Origin: Dehalococcoidia bacterium
GTDB taxonomy: Bacteria > Chloroflexota > Dehalococcoidia > GIF9 > AB-539-J10
NCBI GenBank assembly: GCA_023128875.1
Contig: JAGMDB010000168.1
Coordinates: 1-7,816, forward strand
Length of the DNA: 7,816 nt
Direction: 5' to 3'
Part shown: positions 1 to 6,241 of the stretch, piece by piece
How positions within the stretch are numbered: position 1 is the stretch's first letter
Layout of the letters: every line of letters begins with the position of its first letter
The notes under the pieces: generated by a model
Databases searched by the model: none
Seen by the model: the letters and a program-made list of their open reading frames with translations, nothing else
Told to the model about the DNA's origin: nothing
Made by a program: the position numbers and the translations under genes

Positions 1-1
1 T

Positions 2-322
2 AAGGTGCCGTCGTTAACTATGCCTGTCCTCAGGGAGATGGGTGATATATTGCGGGACAAACTAAAGAGCGTCATAGTGGTTTTAGCTACCATTCATAAT
101 GGCAAGCCAAATTTTCTGGCTATGGTTACTCCTGATTTAGTAGCTAAAGGATTCCATGCTGGTGACATTGTTAAGCAGGTGGCTAAAGTGACTGGTGGTG
201 GTGGGGGAGGTAAAGCAACCATGGCTCAGGCAGGCGGCAAAGATGTGGCTAAGCTTGATGAAGCTTTGAATCTGGTTAAAAGCATCGTTGCCAGCCAAGC
301 TAAGCGAGCTCGTCAGGTCTAA
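2..322 (+). CDS. alaS: Alanyl-tRNA synthetase, C-terminal end (partial)
   Basis: The start lies outside the window. The 106 visible residues are the C-terminal DHHA1 domain of alanyl-tRNA synthetase, the cytoplasmic enzyme that charges tRNA-Ala. The diagnostic element is the glycine-rich GGGGGGKATMAQAGG stretch followed by a KLDEAL helix. Before it, the segment KSVIVVLATIHNGKPNFLAMVTPDL is the β-rich part of the same domain; it is given here only as a guide, with K at its start and DL at its end. The frame is open from base 2 and ends at TAA 320-322. ruvX begins 1 nt later. An alaS-ruvX (yqgF) neighbourhood is common in bacteria, which supports both calls. The catalytic and editing domains cannot be judged. 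Confidence 0.95.
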   Translation, partial: KVPSLTMPVLREMGDILRDKLKSVIVVLATIHNGKPNFLAMVTPDLVAKGFHAGDIVKQVAKVTGGGGGGKATMAQAGGKDVAKLDEALNLVKSIVASQAKRARQV

Positions 323-323
323 T

Positions 324-860
324 ATGCGCACCCTGGGATTAGATATTGGGGATAAAAGGACAGGAGTGGCCATAAGTGACTCTGAAGGTCTTCTGGCTGT
401 CCCTTTAACTGTGATTGTTAGCCAAAGCGAAGAGGCAACTATAGGTGATATTATCAAACTTGTGGAGCAGCATAGGATAGAACGTATCGTAGTTGGTCTG
501 CCTCGCTCCTTAAGTGGTAGCTTGGGACAGCAGGCTGATAAAGTAACTGCTTTTGTTGAGAAACTTCGAAATGCCGTTGCGACCCTGAACAAAGTGAAGG
601 GGAAGCAATCTCGTCTTACCTCAGTTGACATACAACTATGGGATGAGCGGTTCTCCACCGTAGCCGTTGACCGGTTGATGGCTGAGGCCGGCACCAAGAA
701 GAATAAAAGGAATGAACACCGGGATGCCTTGGCTGCTGCCTTTATTCTTCAGGGATTTCTTGACAGTTGTCATTCTGAGCCCCTCGCCTCTTGTCATTCT
801 GAGGGAGAGAAGCGACCGAAGAATCTCACTCAGGGTAAACTCCGCGAAGAATCTAGTTAA
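324..860 (+). CDS. ruvX: RuvX/YqgF-type Holliday junction resolvase-like nuclease with a repeat-derived tail
   Basis: This is an RNase H-fold protein of the YqgF family, linked in other bacteria to pre-16S rRNA processing and Holliday-junction resolution. It has the N-terminal GLDIGDKRTGVAISD motif with the catalytic Asp at residue 7, a VGLPRSLSG block (57-65), WDERFSTV (106-113, with the acidic residue E108), and the final acidic motif RDALAAAFILQGFL (133-146, D134). I chose ATG 324 because it puts the GLDIGD strand at the N-terminus and sits 1 nt after the alaS stop; an in-frame start at 288 would overlap alaS. The family usually ends soon after the last motif, near residue 147. Here about 31 extra residues follow, and they are the translation of a dispersed repeat (two CHSE units). 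The stop overlaps the aroE start as TAATG. The family call is secure; whether the tail affects activity is unknown. Confidence 0.93.
   Translation: MRTLGLDIGDKRTGVAISDSEGLLAVPLTVIVSQSEEATIGDIIKLVEQHRIERIVVGLPRSLSGSLGQQADKVTAFVEKLRNAVATLNKVKGKQSRLTSVDIQLWDERFSTVAVDRLMAEAGTKKNKRNEHRDALAAAFILQGFLDSCHSEPLASCHSEGEKRPKNLTQGKLREESS
766..856 (+). repeat. Dispersed repeat element fused to the 3' end of ruvX
   Basis: The 12-mer TGTCATTCTGAG occurs at 768-779 and again at 792-803. GAAGAATCT occurs at 818-826 and 846-854, so the stretch looks like two nested units of one short element. A 15-mer, CTCAGGGTAAACTCC (829-843), recurs exactly at 3172-3186 inside aroC. Both CHSE-encoding units are in the ruvX frame. 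The 3' edge lies just upstream of the ruvX stop and aroE start. That it belongs to a genome-wide family is inference from resemblance to repeats seen in other bacterial genomes. Confidence 0.75.
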
Positions 861-1732
861 TGCCAAAGTTCATCGGCCTCATCGGTTATCCCTTAAAGCA
901 TTCCATCTCCCCATATTTCCAGCAGGCGGCTTTGGATTACTACCACCTTGATATTCGCTATGAAGCCTGGGAAACTGGCCCACAGAAACTTGAAGCTATA
1001 ATAGCTAAATTAAGAGAGTCTCGAAAGCTGGGAGCTAATGTGACTGTTCCCCATAAAGAAGCAGTTTTGCCTTTGTTGGACGGGATTGATGACCTGGCAA
1101 ATTTGATTGGCGCAGTCAATACCATCGTTAGAAGAGATGATAAGCTTTTGGGTTTTAATACTGACGCTGATGGCTTTCTTCAGGCGTTGCATAAGGAGGG
1201 GCACTTTGAGCCTGAGGGCAAACGGGCAGTGATCTTAGGCGCTGGTGGAGTTGCCAAGGCAGTGTGCTTTGCTTTGGTGCAGGAGAAAGCAAGTTCGCTG
1301 ATTATTGTTAATCGAACTCCGGCGCGAGCTAGGGCATTGGCTGACAGCTTAAGAAGCTACATAGCCAAAATTGGACTGAAAACCGAGGTCACCACTTTGT
1401 CTTGGCAGAGTTTAACCTCAGGTGGAACTTTTGGCCGCTGCCATTTAATAATCAACTGCACCACTATAGGAATGAAATACAGTCCTCAAGAGGGGCAATC
1501 GCCTTTGAGCCTTGCCGTGATTCCAAGCGGTGTTTTGGTCTATGATTTAGTATATAACCCTTGTCCAACGCCTTTATTGCTGGTAGCAGAAAAGGCAGGA
1601 GCCAATACACTTGACGGACTAGCTATGCTAGTATATCAGGGAGCAGCCTCATTTGAGTTATGGACGGGAAGAGAACCACCACTTGACATAATGCTTAAAA
1701 GGGCGAGGGAAGTAATAGGAGGAGAAAGATGA
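860..1732 (+). CDS. aroE: Shikimate dehydrogenase (NADP+)
   Basis: It reduces 3-dehydroshikimate to shikimate with NADPH, in the cytoplasm, as the fourth step of aromatic amino-acid biosynthesis. At 290 residues it has the usual family length. Visible motifs are GYPLKHSISP (9-18, shikimate binding), GANVTVPHKE (58-67) with the catalytic Lys66, GFNTDADGF (98-106) with the partner Asp102, and the dinucleotide-binding GAGGVAKA (127-134). NRT (151-153) is the usual NADP-phosphate contact region, and the C-terminal substrate-side block is DGLAMLVYQGA (252-262). ATG 860 is chosen because it places GYPLKHS correctly and overlaps the ruvX stop (TAATG). No good Shine-Dalgarno sequence precedes it. The upstream bases are repeat-derived, so translation probably depends on reinitiation from ruvX. 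The 3' end overlaps sppA as ATGA. Confidence 0.97.
   Translation: MPKFIGLIGYPLKHSISPYFQQAALDYYHLDIRYEAWETGPQKLEAIIAKLRESRKLGANVTVPHKEAVLPLLDGIDDLANLIGAVNTIVRRDDKLLGFNTDADGFLQALHKEGHFEPEGKRAVILGAGGVAKAVCFALVQEKASSLIIVNRTPARARALADSLRSYIAKIGLKTEVTTLSWQSLTSGGTFGRCHLIINCTTIGMKYSPQEGQSPLSLAVIPSGVLVYDLVYNPCPTPLLLVAEKAGANTLDGLAMLVYQGAASFELWTGREPPLDIMLKRAREVIGGER
1717..1722 (+). promoter_or_regulatory. Strong ribosome binding site for sppA
   Basis: AGGAGG lies inside the end of aroE, 6 nt before ATG 1729. It is the clearest Shine-Dalgarno sequence in this block and fixes the sppA start despite the 4-nt overlap with aroE. Confidence 0.8.
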
Positions 1733-2655
1733 AAAAAGTAACAATTATTGCTTTGGCTATGTTATTGCTAGTGGCCATGTTGATTCCCACTAGCTGCATA
1801 CCGGTAGGGGATAAAATTGCCGTGATTAGTCTCAGTGGGTCTATTACATCTGAAGGCGGTTCCCTCCTCTCCGGCCCAGCTATCACTCCTGGCTTGGTGA
1901 GGGAACAACTGGGTAGGGCAGAGAAGGATATTGCTGTGAGGGCGATTGTTCTTCGCATAGAGAGCCCTGGTGGTGTAGTAGCGCCTTGCCAAGAGATTCT
2001 AAAGGAAATAGAACAGGTTAAGGAATCAAAACCAATTGTGGTTAGCATGGGGAATATGGCTGCGTCTGGCGGCTATTATATCTCGGCTGAAGCTGACAAG
2101 ATTGTAGCCCTTCCAGGCACACTGACAGGAAGTATAGGGGTTATCTCCCAGATACCGAATGTTAAGGGGCTTTACGATAAACTGGGAATCGAGATGCAAA
2201 CCTTCAAAGGTGGGAAGTATAAAGATATGTATGCCGGTCTGAGGGAGCTAACACCGGAAGAAAGGGAAATCATGCAACAAATGGTCGATGCCTATTATGA
2301 GCAATTCGTTGAGGCAGTGGCTGAAGGTAGGGGGTTGAGCAAAGAGAAGGTAAGGAGTTTAGCTACGGGGCAACTTTACACTGGCGTTGAAGCTAAAGAG
2401 TTAGGGTTAGTTGACGAATTAGGCGGGTTGGATACCGCCATAGATTTGGCAGCAGAGCTAGCCGGTGTGACAACTCCAAGAGTGGAGTACTATAAACCCG
2501 CGAAGCCCTTGTTGGAATCGCTTCTAGGAGTTAATTTAAACAGCTTAATTTATGCCATCCAGATGAGATTATTGGGATTAAGTGGCCAGGACATAGTCCT
2601 CTTGCAGACTTTAAGCCGTATTTATCCTGAGCCACAATATCTGTATCAAAGCTAA
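1729..2655 (+). CDS. sppA: Signal peptide peptidase SppA, short (36K) type
   Basis: This is a membrane-anchored serine protease of family S49 that clears cleaved signal peptides. The 308 residues match the short bacterial form with one catalytic domain rather than the double-domain E. coli type. Residues 1-22 are a basic start followed by a hydrophobic segment. Cys23 could be lipidated, but Pro at -3 (IPTSC) makes a poor lipobox, so it may simply be a transmembrane anchor. The protease core includes RIESPGG (76-82) and the nucleophile Ser113 in MAASGGYY. The general base is most likely Lys165 in GGKYKD; the 52-residue spacing from Ser113 matches the Ser/Lys dyad I recall for Bacillus SppA. 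TGSIGV (133-138) and the YTGVEAKELGLVDELGG block (217-233) complete the family signature. It sits between aroE and aroC, with a TAATG overlap to aroC. Membership of an aromatic operon looks positional rather than functional. Confidence 0.93.
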   Translation: MKKVTIIALAMLLLVAMLIPTSCIPVGDKIAVISLSGSITSEGGSLLSGPAITPGLVREQLGRAEKDIAVRAIVLRIESPGGVVAPCQEILKEIEQVKESKPIVVSMGNMAASGGYYISAEADKIVALPGTLTGSIGVISQIPNVKGLYDKLGIEMQTFKGGKYKDMYAGLRELTPEEREIMQQMVDAYYEQFVEAVAEGRGLSKEKVRSLATGQLYTGVEAKELGLVDELGGLDTAIDLAAELAGVTTPRVEYYKPAKPLLESLLGVNLNSLIYAIQMRLLGLSGQDIVLLQTLSRIYPEPQYLYQS

Positions 2656-3893
2656 TGGGACAATTTCGCTTTATCACTGCTGGAGAATCCCACGGGAAGG
2701 GATTGGTAACCATAGTTGAAGGGATGGTAGCCGGCCTTTCCTTGGAAGCGGAATATATCAATAAAGAACTCAAGCGTCGCCAGCAAGGCTATGGGCGTGG
2801 TCCCCGCATGGAAATAGAGCAGGACAAGGTAGAAATCATCTCAGGAGTTCGCTATGGACTCACTATGGGCAGCCCCATCGCTCTCTTTATCCCTAACCGA
2901 GATTGGCAAAACTGGCAAGAGCAGCTAAGCATCACTCCTCTGGAGAAGGAGGCTGAGCCTGTAACCCGTCCTCGTCCGGGACATGCTGATTTAGCTGGAG
3001 TGACTAAATATAGCCTGAAAGACATCAGACCTATAATGGAAAGAGCCAGTGCCCGGGAGACTGCTGCCAGGGTAGCCGCTGGAGCTATCGCCAAAAGGTT
3101 TCTCGAGGAGCTCGGCATTGTTATTCATAGCCATACCATAGCTATTGGGCCTGTCGGCTGCCAGCCCTTCGCTCAGGGTAAACTCCCCCAAGCAATCTCT
3201 ATAAATTGGCAGCAGGTGGAAGCTTCTCCACTCCGTTGTGCTGACGCTGAATTGGAAAAGAAAATGATAGCCGCCATTGATAGAGCTAAAGCTGAGGGAG
3301 ATACCTTAGGGGGCGTTTTTGAGCTAATCGCCACTGCTGTGCCTATTGGCTTAGGCAGCCATGTTAGCTGGGAGCGCCGTCTTGATGGCAGAATTGCCCA
3401 AGCGATAATGAACATCAACGCCGTGAAAGGAGTAGAGATTGGTGCTGGATTTGCCCTAGCTAAAATCAAAGGCTCACAGGCTCACGATGTTATTGAACCT
3501 AATCCGCCTGTCATTGGTAAGGTGAGCCGAAGCTCTGAGCGGAGCGAAGGGGAGGCGACGAAGCAATCGCTCCCCTGGCACCATGCCACCAACTATGCTG
3601 GTGGCATCGAAGGTGGTATCAGCAATGGCGAGGAGATAATAATCAAGGCAGCAGTAAAGCCTATTGCCACCTTAGCTAAGCCACTATCATCTATAGACCT
3701 TCGCAGCGGCGAGGTAGCCAAAGCTCACTACGAGCGCAGCGACATTTGTGTTGTTCCTGCTGCTGGGGTAATCGGCGAAGCAATGCTGGCTATCGTTCTT
3801 GCCGATGCCTGCCTGGAGAAGTTCGGCGGGGATAACCTGAAGGAAACCCTAGCGAATTATCATAACTACCAATTGTCAATAGGTAAGAATTAG
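2655..3893 (+). CDS. aroC: Chorismate synthase with two repeat-like insertions
   Basis: It converts 5-enolpyruvylshikimate-3-phosphate to chorismate using reduced FMN, the last common step of aromatic biosynthesis. Family signatures are GESHG (10-14, with His13), RRQQGYGRGPR (41-51), RPRPGHADLAG (105-115, with conserved His110), ERASARETAARVAAGA (129-144), INAVKGVEIG (254-263), NYAGGIEGGISNG (313-325) and RSDICVVPAAGVIGEAM (361-377). All key motifs are intact, so it should be active. At 412 residues it is at the long end for the family. Two short stretches look foreign: QPFAQGKLPQAIS (170-182) and SRSSERSEGEATKQS (291-305). Both correspond to repeat-like DNA and lie between conserved blocks, where chorismate synthases vary. 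The start overlaps the sppA stop (TAATG). hicA follows 13 nt after the stop. Confidence 0.96.
   Translation: MGQFRFITAGESHGKGLVTIVEGMVAGLSLEAEYINKELKRRQQGYGRGPRMEIEQDKVEIISGVRYGLTMGSPIALFIPNRDWQNWQEQLSITPLEKEAEPVTRPRPGHADLAGVTKYSLKDIRPIMERASARETAARVAAGAIAKRFLEELGIVIHSHTIAIGPVGCQPFAQGKLPQAISINWQQVEASPLRCADAELEKKMIAAIDRAKAEGDTLGGVFELIATAVPIGLGSHVSWERRLDGRIAQAIMNINAVKGVEIGAGFALAKIKGSQAHDVIEPNPPVIGKVSRSSERSEGEATKQSLPWHHATNYAGGIEGGISNGEEIIIKAAVKPIATLAKPLSSIDLRSGEVAKAHYERSDICVVPAAGVIGEAMLAIVLADACLEKFGGDNLKETLANYHNYQLSIGKN
3162..3200 (+). repeat. Repeat fragment in frame within aroC (first)
   Basis: The 15-mer CTCAGGGTAAACTCC (3172-3186) is identical to 829-843 in the ruvX tail. Both copies continue with a similar 3' part (CCCAAGCAATCT here, GCGAAGAATCT there). 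On the reverse strand both read EFTLSE. It encodes residues 170-182 of AroC and keeps the frame. Confidence 0.6.
3525..3578 (+). repeat. GC-rich hairpin repeat in frame within aroC (second)
   Basis: The stretch TCTGAGCGGAGCGAAGG starts near 3534 and is followed by a stem-loop at 3549-3575. GGGGA plus GCG pairs with CGCTCCCC across a roughly ten-base loop, with one bulged G. The translated peptide ERSEGEATKQS resembles the 'ERSE…KQS' translations typical of dispersed bacterial repeats. It lies in the variable loop just before the conserved NYAGGIEGG block of AroC. Its relation to the other two elements is inferred from style, not from a long exact match. Confidence 0.55.
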
Positions 3894-3906
3894 AGTAAAC
3901 TAAAAC

Positions 3907-4134
3907 TTGAAACTACCGAGGATTACTGGGAAGGAGGTAGAGCGAGCATTGTTAAGAGCAGGCTGGTATCTCCATCACTCTAGGGGATCTCACTTCTTCT
4001 ATAAGCACTCGGATTTTCTGGGAAAAAGAGTGACTCTTCCGATGCATGTTGGAGAAACCCTAGCGCCTAAGACTCTTGAAGGCATATTGAAACAGGCTGG
4101 TTTAAGTGTCGAGGAGTTTATGAAGCTGCTTTGA
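3907..4134 (+). CDS. hicA: HicA-family mRNA interferase toxin
   Basis: The 75-residue protein matches the HicA toxin fold (dsRBD-like), which cleaves mRNA when its antitoxin is lost. Visible are GKEVERALLRAGW (8-20), then SRGSHFFY (25-32) with the expected catalytic His29, then VTLPMH (42-47), and the C-terminal helix TLEGILKQAG (56-65). The start must be TTG at 3907: TAA lies two codons upstream in frame, and the first ATG (4042) is past the catalytic His. No clear Shine-Dalgarno sequence precedes it. It begins 13 nt after the aroC stop, so it probably rides on the aro transcript, and the weak start would keep toxin output low. The 9-nt gap to hicB gives the canonical toxin-first order. Confidence 0.88.
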   Translation: MKLPRITGKEVERALLRAGWYLHHSRGSHFFYKHSDFLGKRVTLPMHVGETLAPKTLEGILKQAGLSVEEFMKLL

Positions 4135-4138
4135 AGGA
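4134..4138 (+). promoter_or_regulatory. Ribosome binding site for hicB
   Basis: AAGGA begins on the last base of the hicA stop codon, 5 nt before ATG 4144. It is better than anything preceding hicA, consistent with the antitoxin being translated more strongly than the toxin. Confidence 0.6.
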
Positions 4139-4143
4139 TTAAA

Positions 4144-4356
4144 ATGGTAAGTTATAAGGTGGTTCTAGAATACAACGAGGGCTATTATACAGCGACTGTG
4201 CCAGCTTTGCCTGGGTGCATTAGCCAAGGACGGACGAAAGAGGAAGCTCTTGAGCGCACTAAGGAGGCTATACAAGGCTACTTGGAATCTTTGCAGAAAG
4301 ACGGGCTCGCCATACCTCAGGATGTAGAGCTGGCAGAAGTAGCTGTAACAGCCTAG
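4144..4356 (+). CDS. hicB: HicB-family antitoxin, minimal form
   Basis: The 70 residues form the partial RNase H-like HicB domain that binds and blocks HicA. Signatures are YNEGYYTATVPALPGCISQG (10-29), the helix TKEEALERTKEAIQGYLESL (31-50), and a short tail ending VAVTA. It lacks a C-terminal HTH or ribbon-helix-helix DNA-binding part, as in many short HicB (UPF0150-like) proteins. Direct autorepression of the pair is therefore unlikely, which fits a position inside a longer operon. ATG 4144 has a good ribosome site and lies 9 nt after hicA. Confidence 0.9.
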   Translation: MVSYKVVLEYNEGYYTATVPALPGCISQGRTKEEALERTKEAIQGYLESLQKDGLAIPQDVELAEVAVTA

Positions 4357-4374
4357 TCTCTCACGCTTTAATAA

Positions 4375-4577
4375 TTAGCGGTCTTCAGTTAATACCTTGG
4401 CATAAATTGTTGCTTTCACGTTTGCCCCGTCTTTCATTGTGTAATTTTGCTGCTCTTCGCTTTCGTAATGACTTCATCGAAGCTGACCTTCTTAGATAGA
4501 TCAGCAGCGTTATTCGAAGACACAATGAATTCTATCTTTTGGCCGTTTTGCCACTTGATAGTTTTAGGAGCGCCCAT
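4375..4577 (-). pseudogene. Possible broken small gene, unknown function
   Basis: On the minus strand ATG 4577 opens a 47-codon frame ending at TGA 4434-4436. The peptide begins MGAPKTIKWQNGQKIEF and continues with a hydrophilic stretch containing SFDEVITKAKSSK. A second frame starts at ATG 4437 (ATGA overlap) and reads MKDGANVKATIYAKVLTEDR, ending at TAA 4375-4377. Together they resemble one small soluble protein of about 67 residues split by a frameshift. Open sense also continues upstream of 4577 to a TGA. There is no Shine-Dalgarno sequence and I recognise no family. The opposite strand is also open here (4447-4659), but its translation is hydrophobic and unconvincing. The rest of 4357-4708 shows nothing I can name, and I see no convincing terminator after hicB. 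Confidence 0.3.
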
Positions 4578-4708
4578 TTTCGCTGACGATTTACAGGCAT
4601 TACTCTTTCATGATACCTATTTTATGCAATGGAAGTTGCTGGAGAAGAGCGTCTCATAAACTCATAGTGGTCATTAATGGGTTGTGCCCATGTTGCTGAC
4701 GACGCACA

Positions 4709-6238
4709 CTAGGGGATACTTACTCTTAGCCTCGGGGGATAGGAATTAATCAGGGTCCACACCGTGTAACCATCCTTTACTAGGTCAACGTGATAGCCAA
4801 CTGTACTGGCTTCATCGATGGCGTAGGGTGGGTTGAAGGACAGCTCCTTGGTAGCTGAAACCCCGTCATAACTAAAGGAGAGTTCATTAACAGTTTTATC
4901 ACTTGCCCACAGGATGTCCCTCCTGACACGCAGCTTGTATTGCCCTGGGTCGCCGCCGGAGAGGGCAATTCTCGCAGTTACTGACTTGCCCTTGGTGGTG
5001 GTATTTACCCTACTGCCATCCACATACCAGCCGCCGAAGTTCGCTGAGAGTTCCTCAACAACGCTAGGAGTAGTCGCCACTAATGTTCCTTGCCAGGAAT
5101 CAATCTCATTAGTCACTGAAGAGTACCCTTTCAAGGTGACTATAACACTGGACGATTGGTTGTTTTTCAATGTGATGATATCAGTATGGGTCTCTTCAAT
5201 CCTAACAGTCTTAGGCATATCAACTCTCTGGATTGCCACGCTAGGAGTAGTCGCCACTAATGTTCCTTGCCAGGAGGCAATCTCATTGCCTCTGAAGAAG
5301 ACCTTATAAGTTATTGTTCTACTTCCAGGAGTATCACAATGTGTGGTAGTGGTCACATCTTTGTTTCCATTTGCTGGCACAATCACAGCCTGGCTTGATA
5401 CATCACCAGTGACGGAGGAATGTTCCTCTAATGTTACAGTTATTGAATGTGATTCATTATTTCTCAATGTGATAGTAGTAGTATGACGTTTACCCACCTC
5501 CACTTGCGAAAGCATATTCACGTTTTCTATAACAACATCAGGAATAAGAGTTGGTTTAGGCACGGGTTGTGGTTGACTATCAGACCATACAGAAAGCCAA
5601 ACTCTAAAGTCGTCTCTGCCTACAGCATTGTGCTGGCCAATACCCCAAGATTCATCAGAACCCCAGAATTCTTCGTAATAACCAACATAATCATCCTTAT
5701 TCTCGAAGAGCGGCTTGCCTGTATTTTCCTCGTATTGTGACAAAACAGTGCTGAGGCCACCAATGTCTGGATTCCCCATAATGACACCTAGTATAGGTAA
5801 ACCCACTTGGAGAAAATCCGAAATCAGGCCTTCGGGGTCATCCTCATATGCTAATATAGATATTTTCAGATAGTCGCCTGCGGAGGCTGTGTGAAATATA
5901 CGCTGATTTAGTGTTATGGTCTCATAATCGTTCAGATAAAAGGCATTTCCTTCTCCCGGTGGTAGTATTTCTTCAATGGAGTGCTCTCCGTCAGTGATCA
6001 CGATAACCAAACATATATCTCCGGGACCTTGGACTTCTAGCGGGTCGTGGTCGAGCTTAACACCAATGTAGTCAATGGTAACATTCAGGGGTGGAGGTGG
6101 AGGAGGTGGCGAAGACGTCGCAGGAGCATGGTCATAGTAACTTCGGCTTCCACTACATGCTGGTAGAAGCAAAATCAAAGCTATAAGCAGTGAGGCAAGG
6201 ACATGCTTCATTACACTGTATTTACTTAAGATTACCAT
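4709..6238 (-). CDS. Surface lipoprotein with proline linker and duplicated Ig-like repeat, unknown function
   Basis: I do not recognise a named family. The 509-residue precursor has a hydrophobic signal segment (12-25) and a good lipobox LPAC with Cys28, so it should be exported and lipid-anchored. A seven-proline run (44-50) forms a linker. Residues 51-220 are a β-rich then acidic domain of unknown type containing GDYLKISILAYEDD (121-134) and an aromatic stretch around 185-218. A second linker, SQPQPVPKP (221-229), leads to two Ig-like/CARDB-like repeats (about 234-334 and 335-393), both ending WQGTLVATTPSV. The C-terminal domain (394-509) starts ELSANFGGWYVDGSRV. Two starts are possible. 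ATG 6238 has GGAGAG 12 nt upstream and follows the methyltransferase-remnant stop by 3 nt. ATG 6211 gives a neater signal peptide but has no ribosome site. A surface binding or adhesion role is a guess from the architecture. Confidence 0.88.
   Translation of the reverse strand: MVILSKYSVMKHVLASLLIALILLLPACSGSRSYYDHAPATSSPPPPPPPLNVTIDYIGVKLDHDPLEVQGPGDICLVIVITDGEHSIEEILPPGEGNAFYLNDYETITLNQRIFHTASAGDYLKISILAYEDDPEGLISDFLQVGLPILGVIMGNPDIGGLSTVLSQYEENTGKPLFENKDDYVGYYEEFWGSDESWGIGQHNAVGRDDFRVWLSVWSDSQPQPVPKPTLIPDVVIENVNMLSQVEVGKRHTTTITLRNNESHSITVTLEEHSSVTGDVSSQAVIVPANGNKDVTTTTHCDTPGSRTITYKVFFRGNEIASWQGTLVATTPSVAIQRVDMPKTVRIEETHTDIITLKNNQSSSVIVTLKGYSSVTNEIDSWQGTLVATTPSVVEELSANFGGWYVDGSRVNTTTKGKSVTARIALSGGDPGQYKLRVRRDILWASDKTVNELSFSYDGVSATKELSFNPPYAIDEASTVGYHVDLVKDGYTVWTLINSYPPRLRVSIP
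5061..5287 (-). repeat. In-frame direct repeat inside the lipoprotein gene
   Basis: A 38-bp sequence starting ACGCTAGGAGTAGTCGCC (plus-strand spelling) is identical at 5061-5098 and 5238-5275. After a two-base difference, a further 10 bp (CAATCTCATT) match, at 5101-5110 and 5278-5287. The offset is 177 bp, exactly 59 codons, so the duplication keeps the frame. Near-identity implies a recent duplication or gene conversion. Confidence 0.9.
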
Positions 6239-6241
6239 TTC

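Noticed and set aside
137..697. Long minus-strand open frame of 186 codons
   Set aside because: It lies antisense to alaS and ruvX, both with clear family motifs; its translation has no recognisable domain and it is a codon-bias shadow.
766..856. CRISPR-like array from the repeated 12-mers
   Set aside because: Only two copies 24 bases apart, lying inside a coding frame, with no spacer structure or cas genes.
4361..4382. CGCT…AGCG inverted repeat after hicB as a terminator
   Set aside because: Only four pairs form, with T-T mismatches above them and no following T-run.
4447..4659. Plus-strand 70-codon frame between hicB and the lipoprotein
   Set aside because: No Shine-Dalgarno sequence, odd hydrophobic/aromatic composition, and the opposite strand reads more like protein.
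4914..5309. Plus-strand open frame of 131 codons
   Set aside because: It is antisense to the lipoprotein gene, including its duplicated segment, and has no ribosome site or motif.
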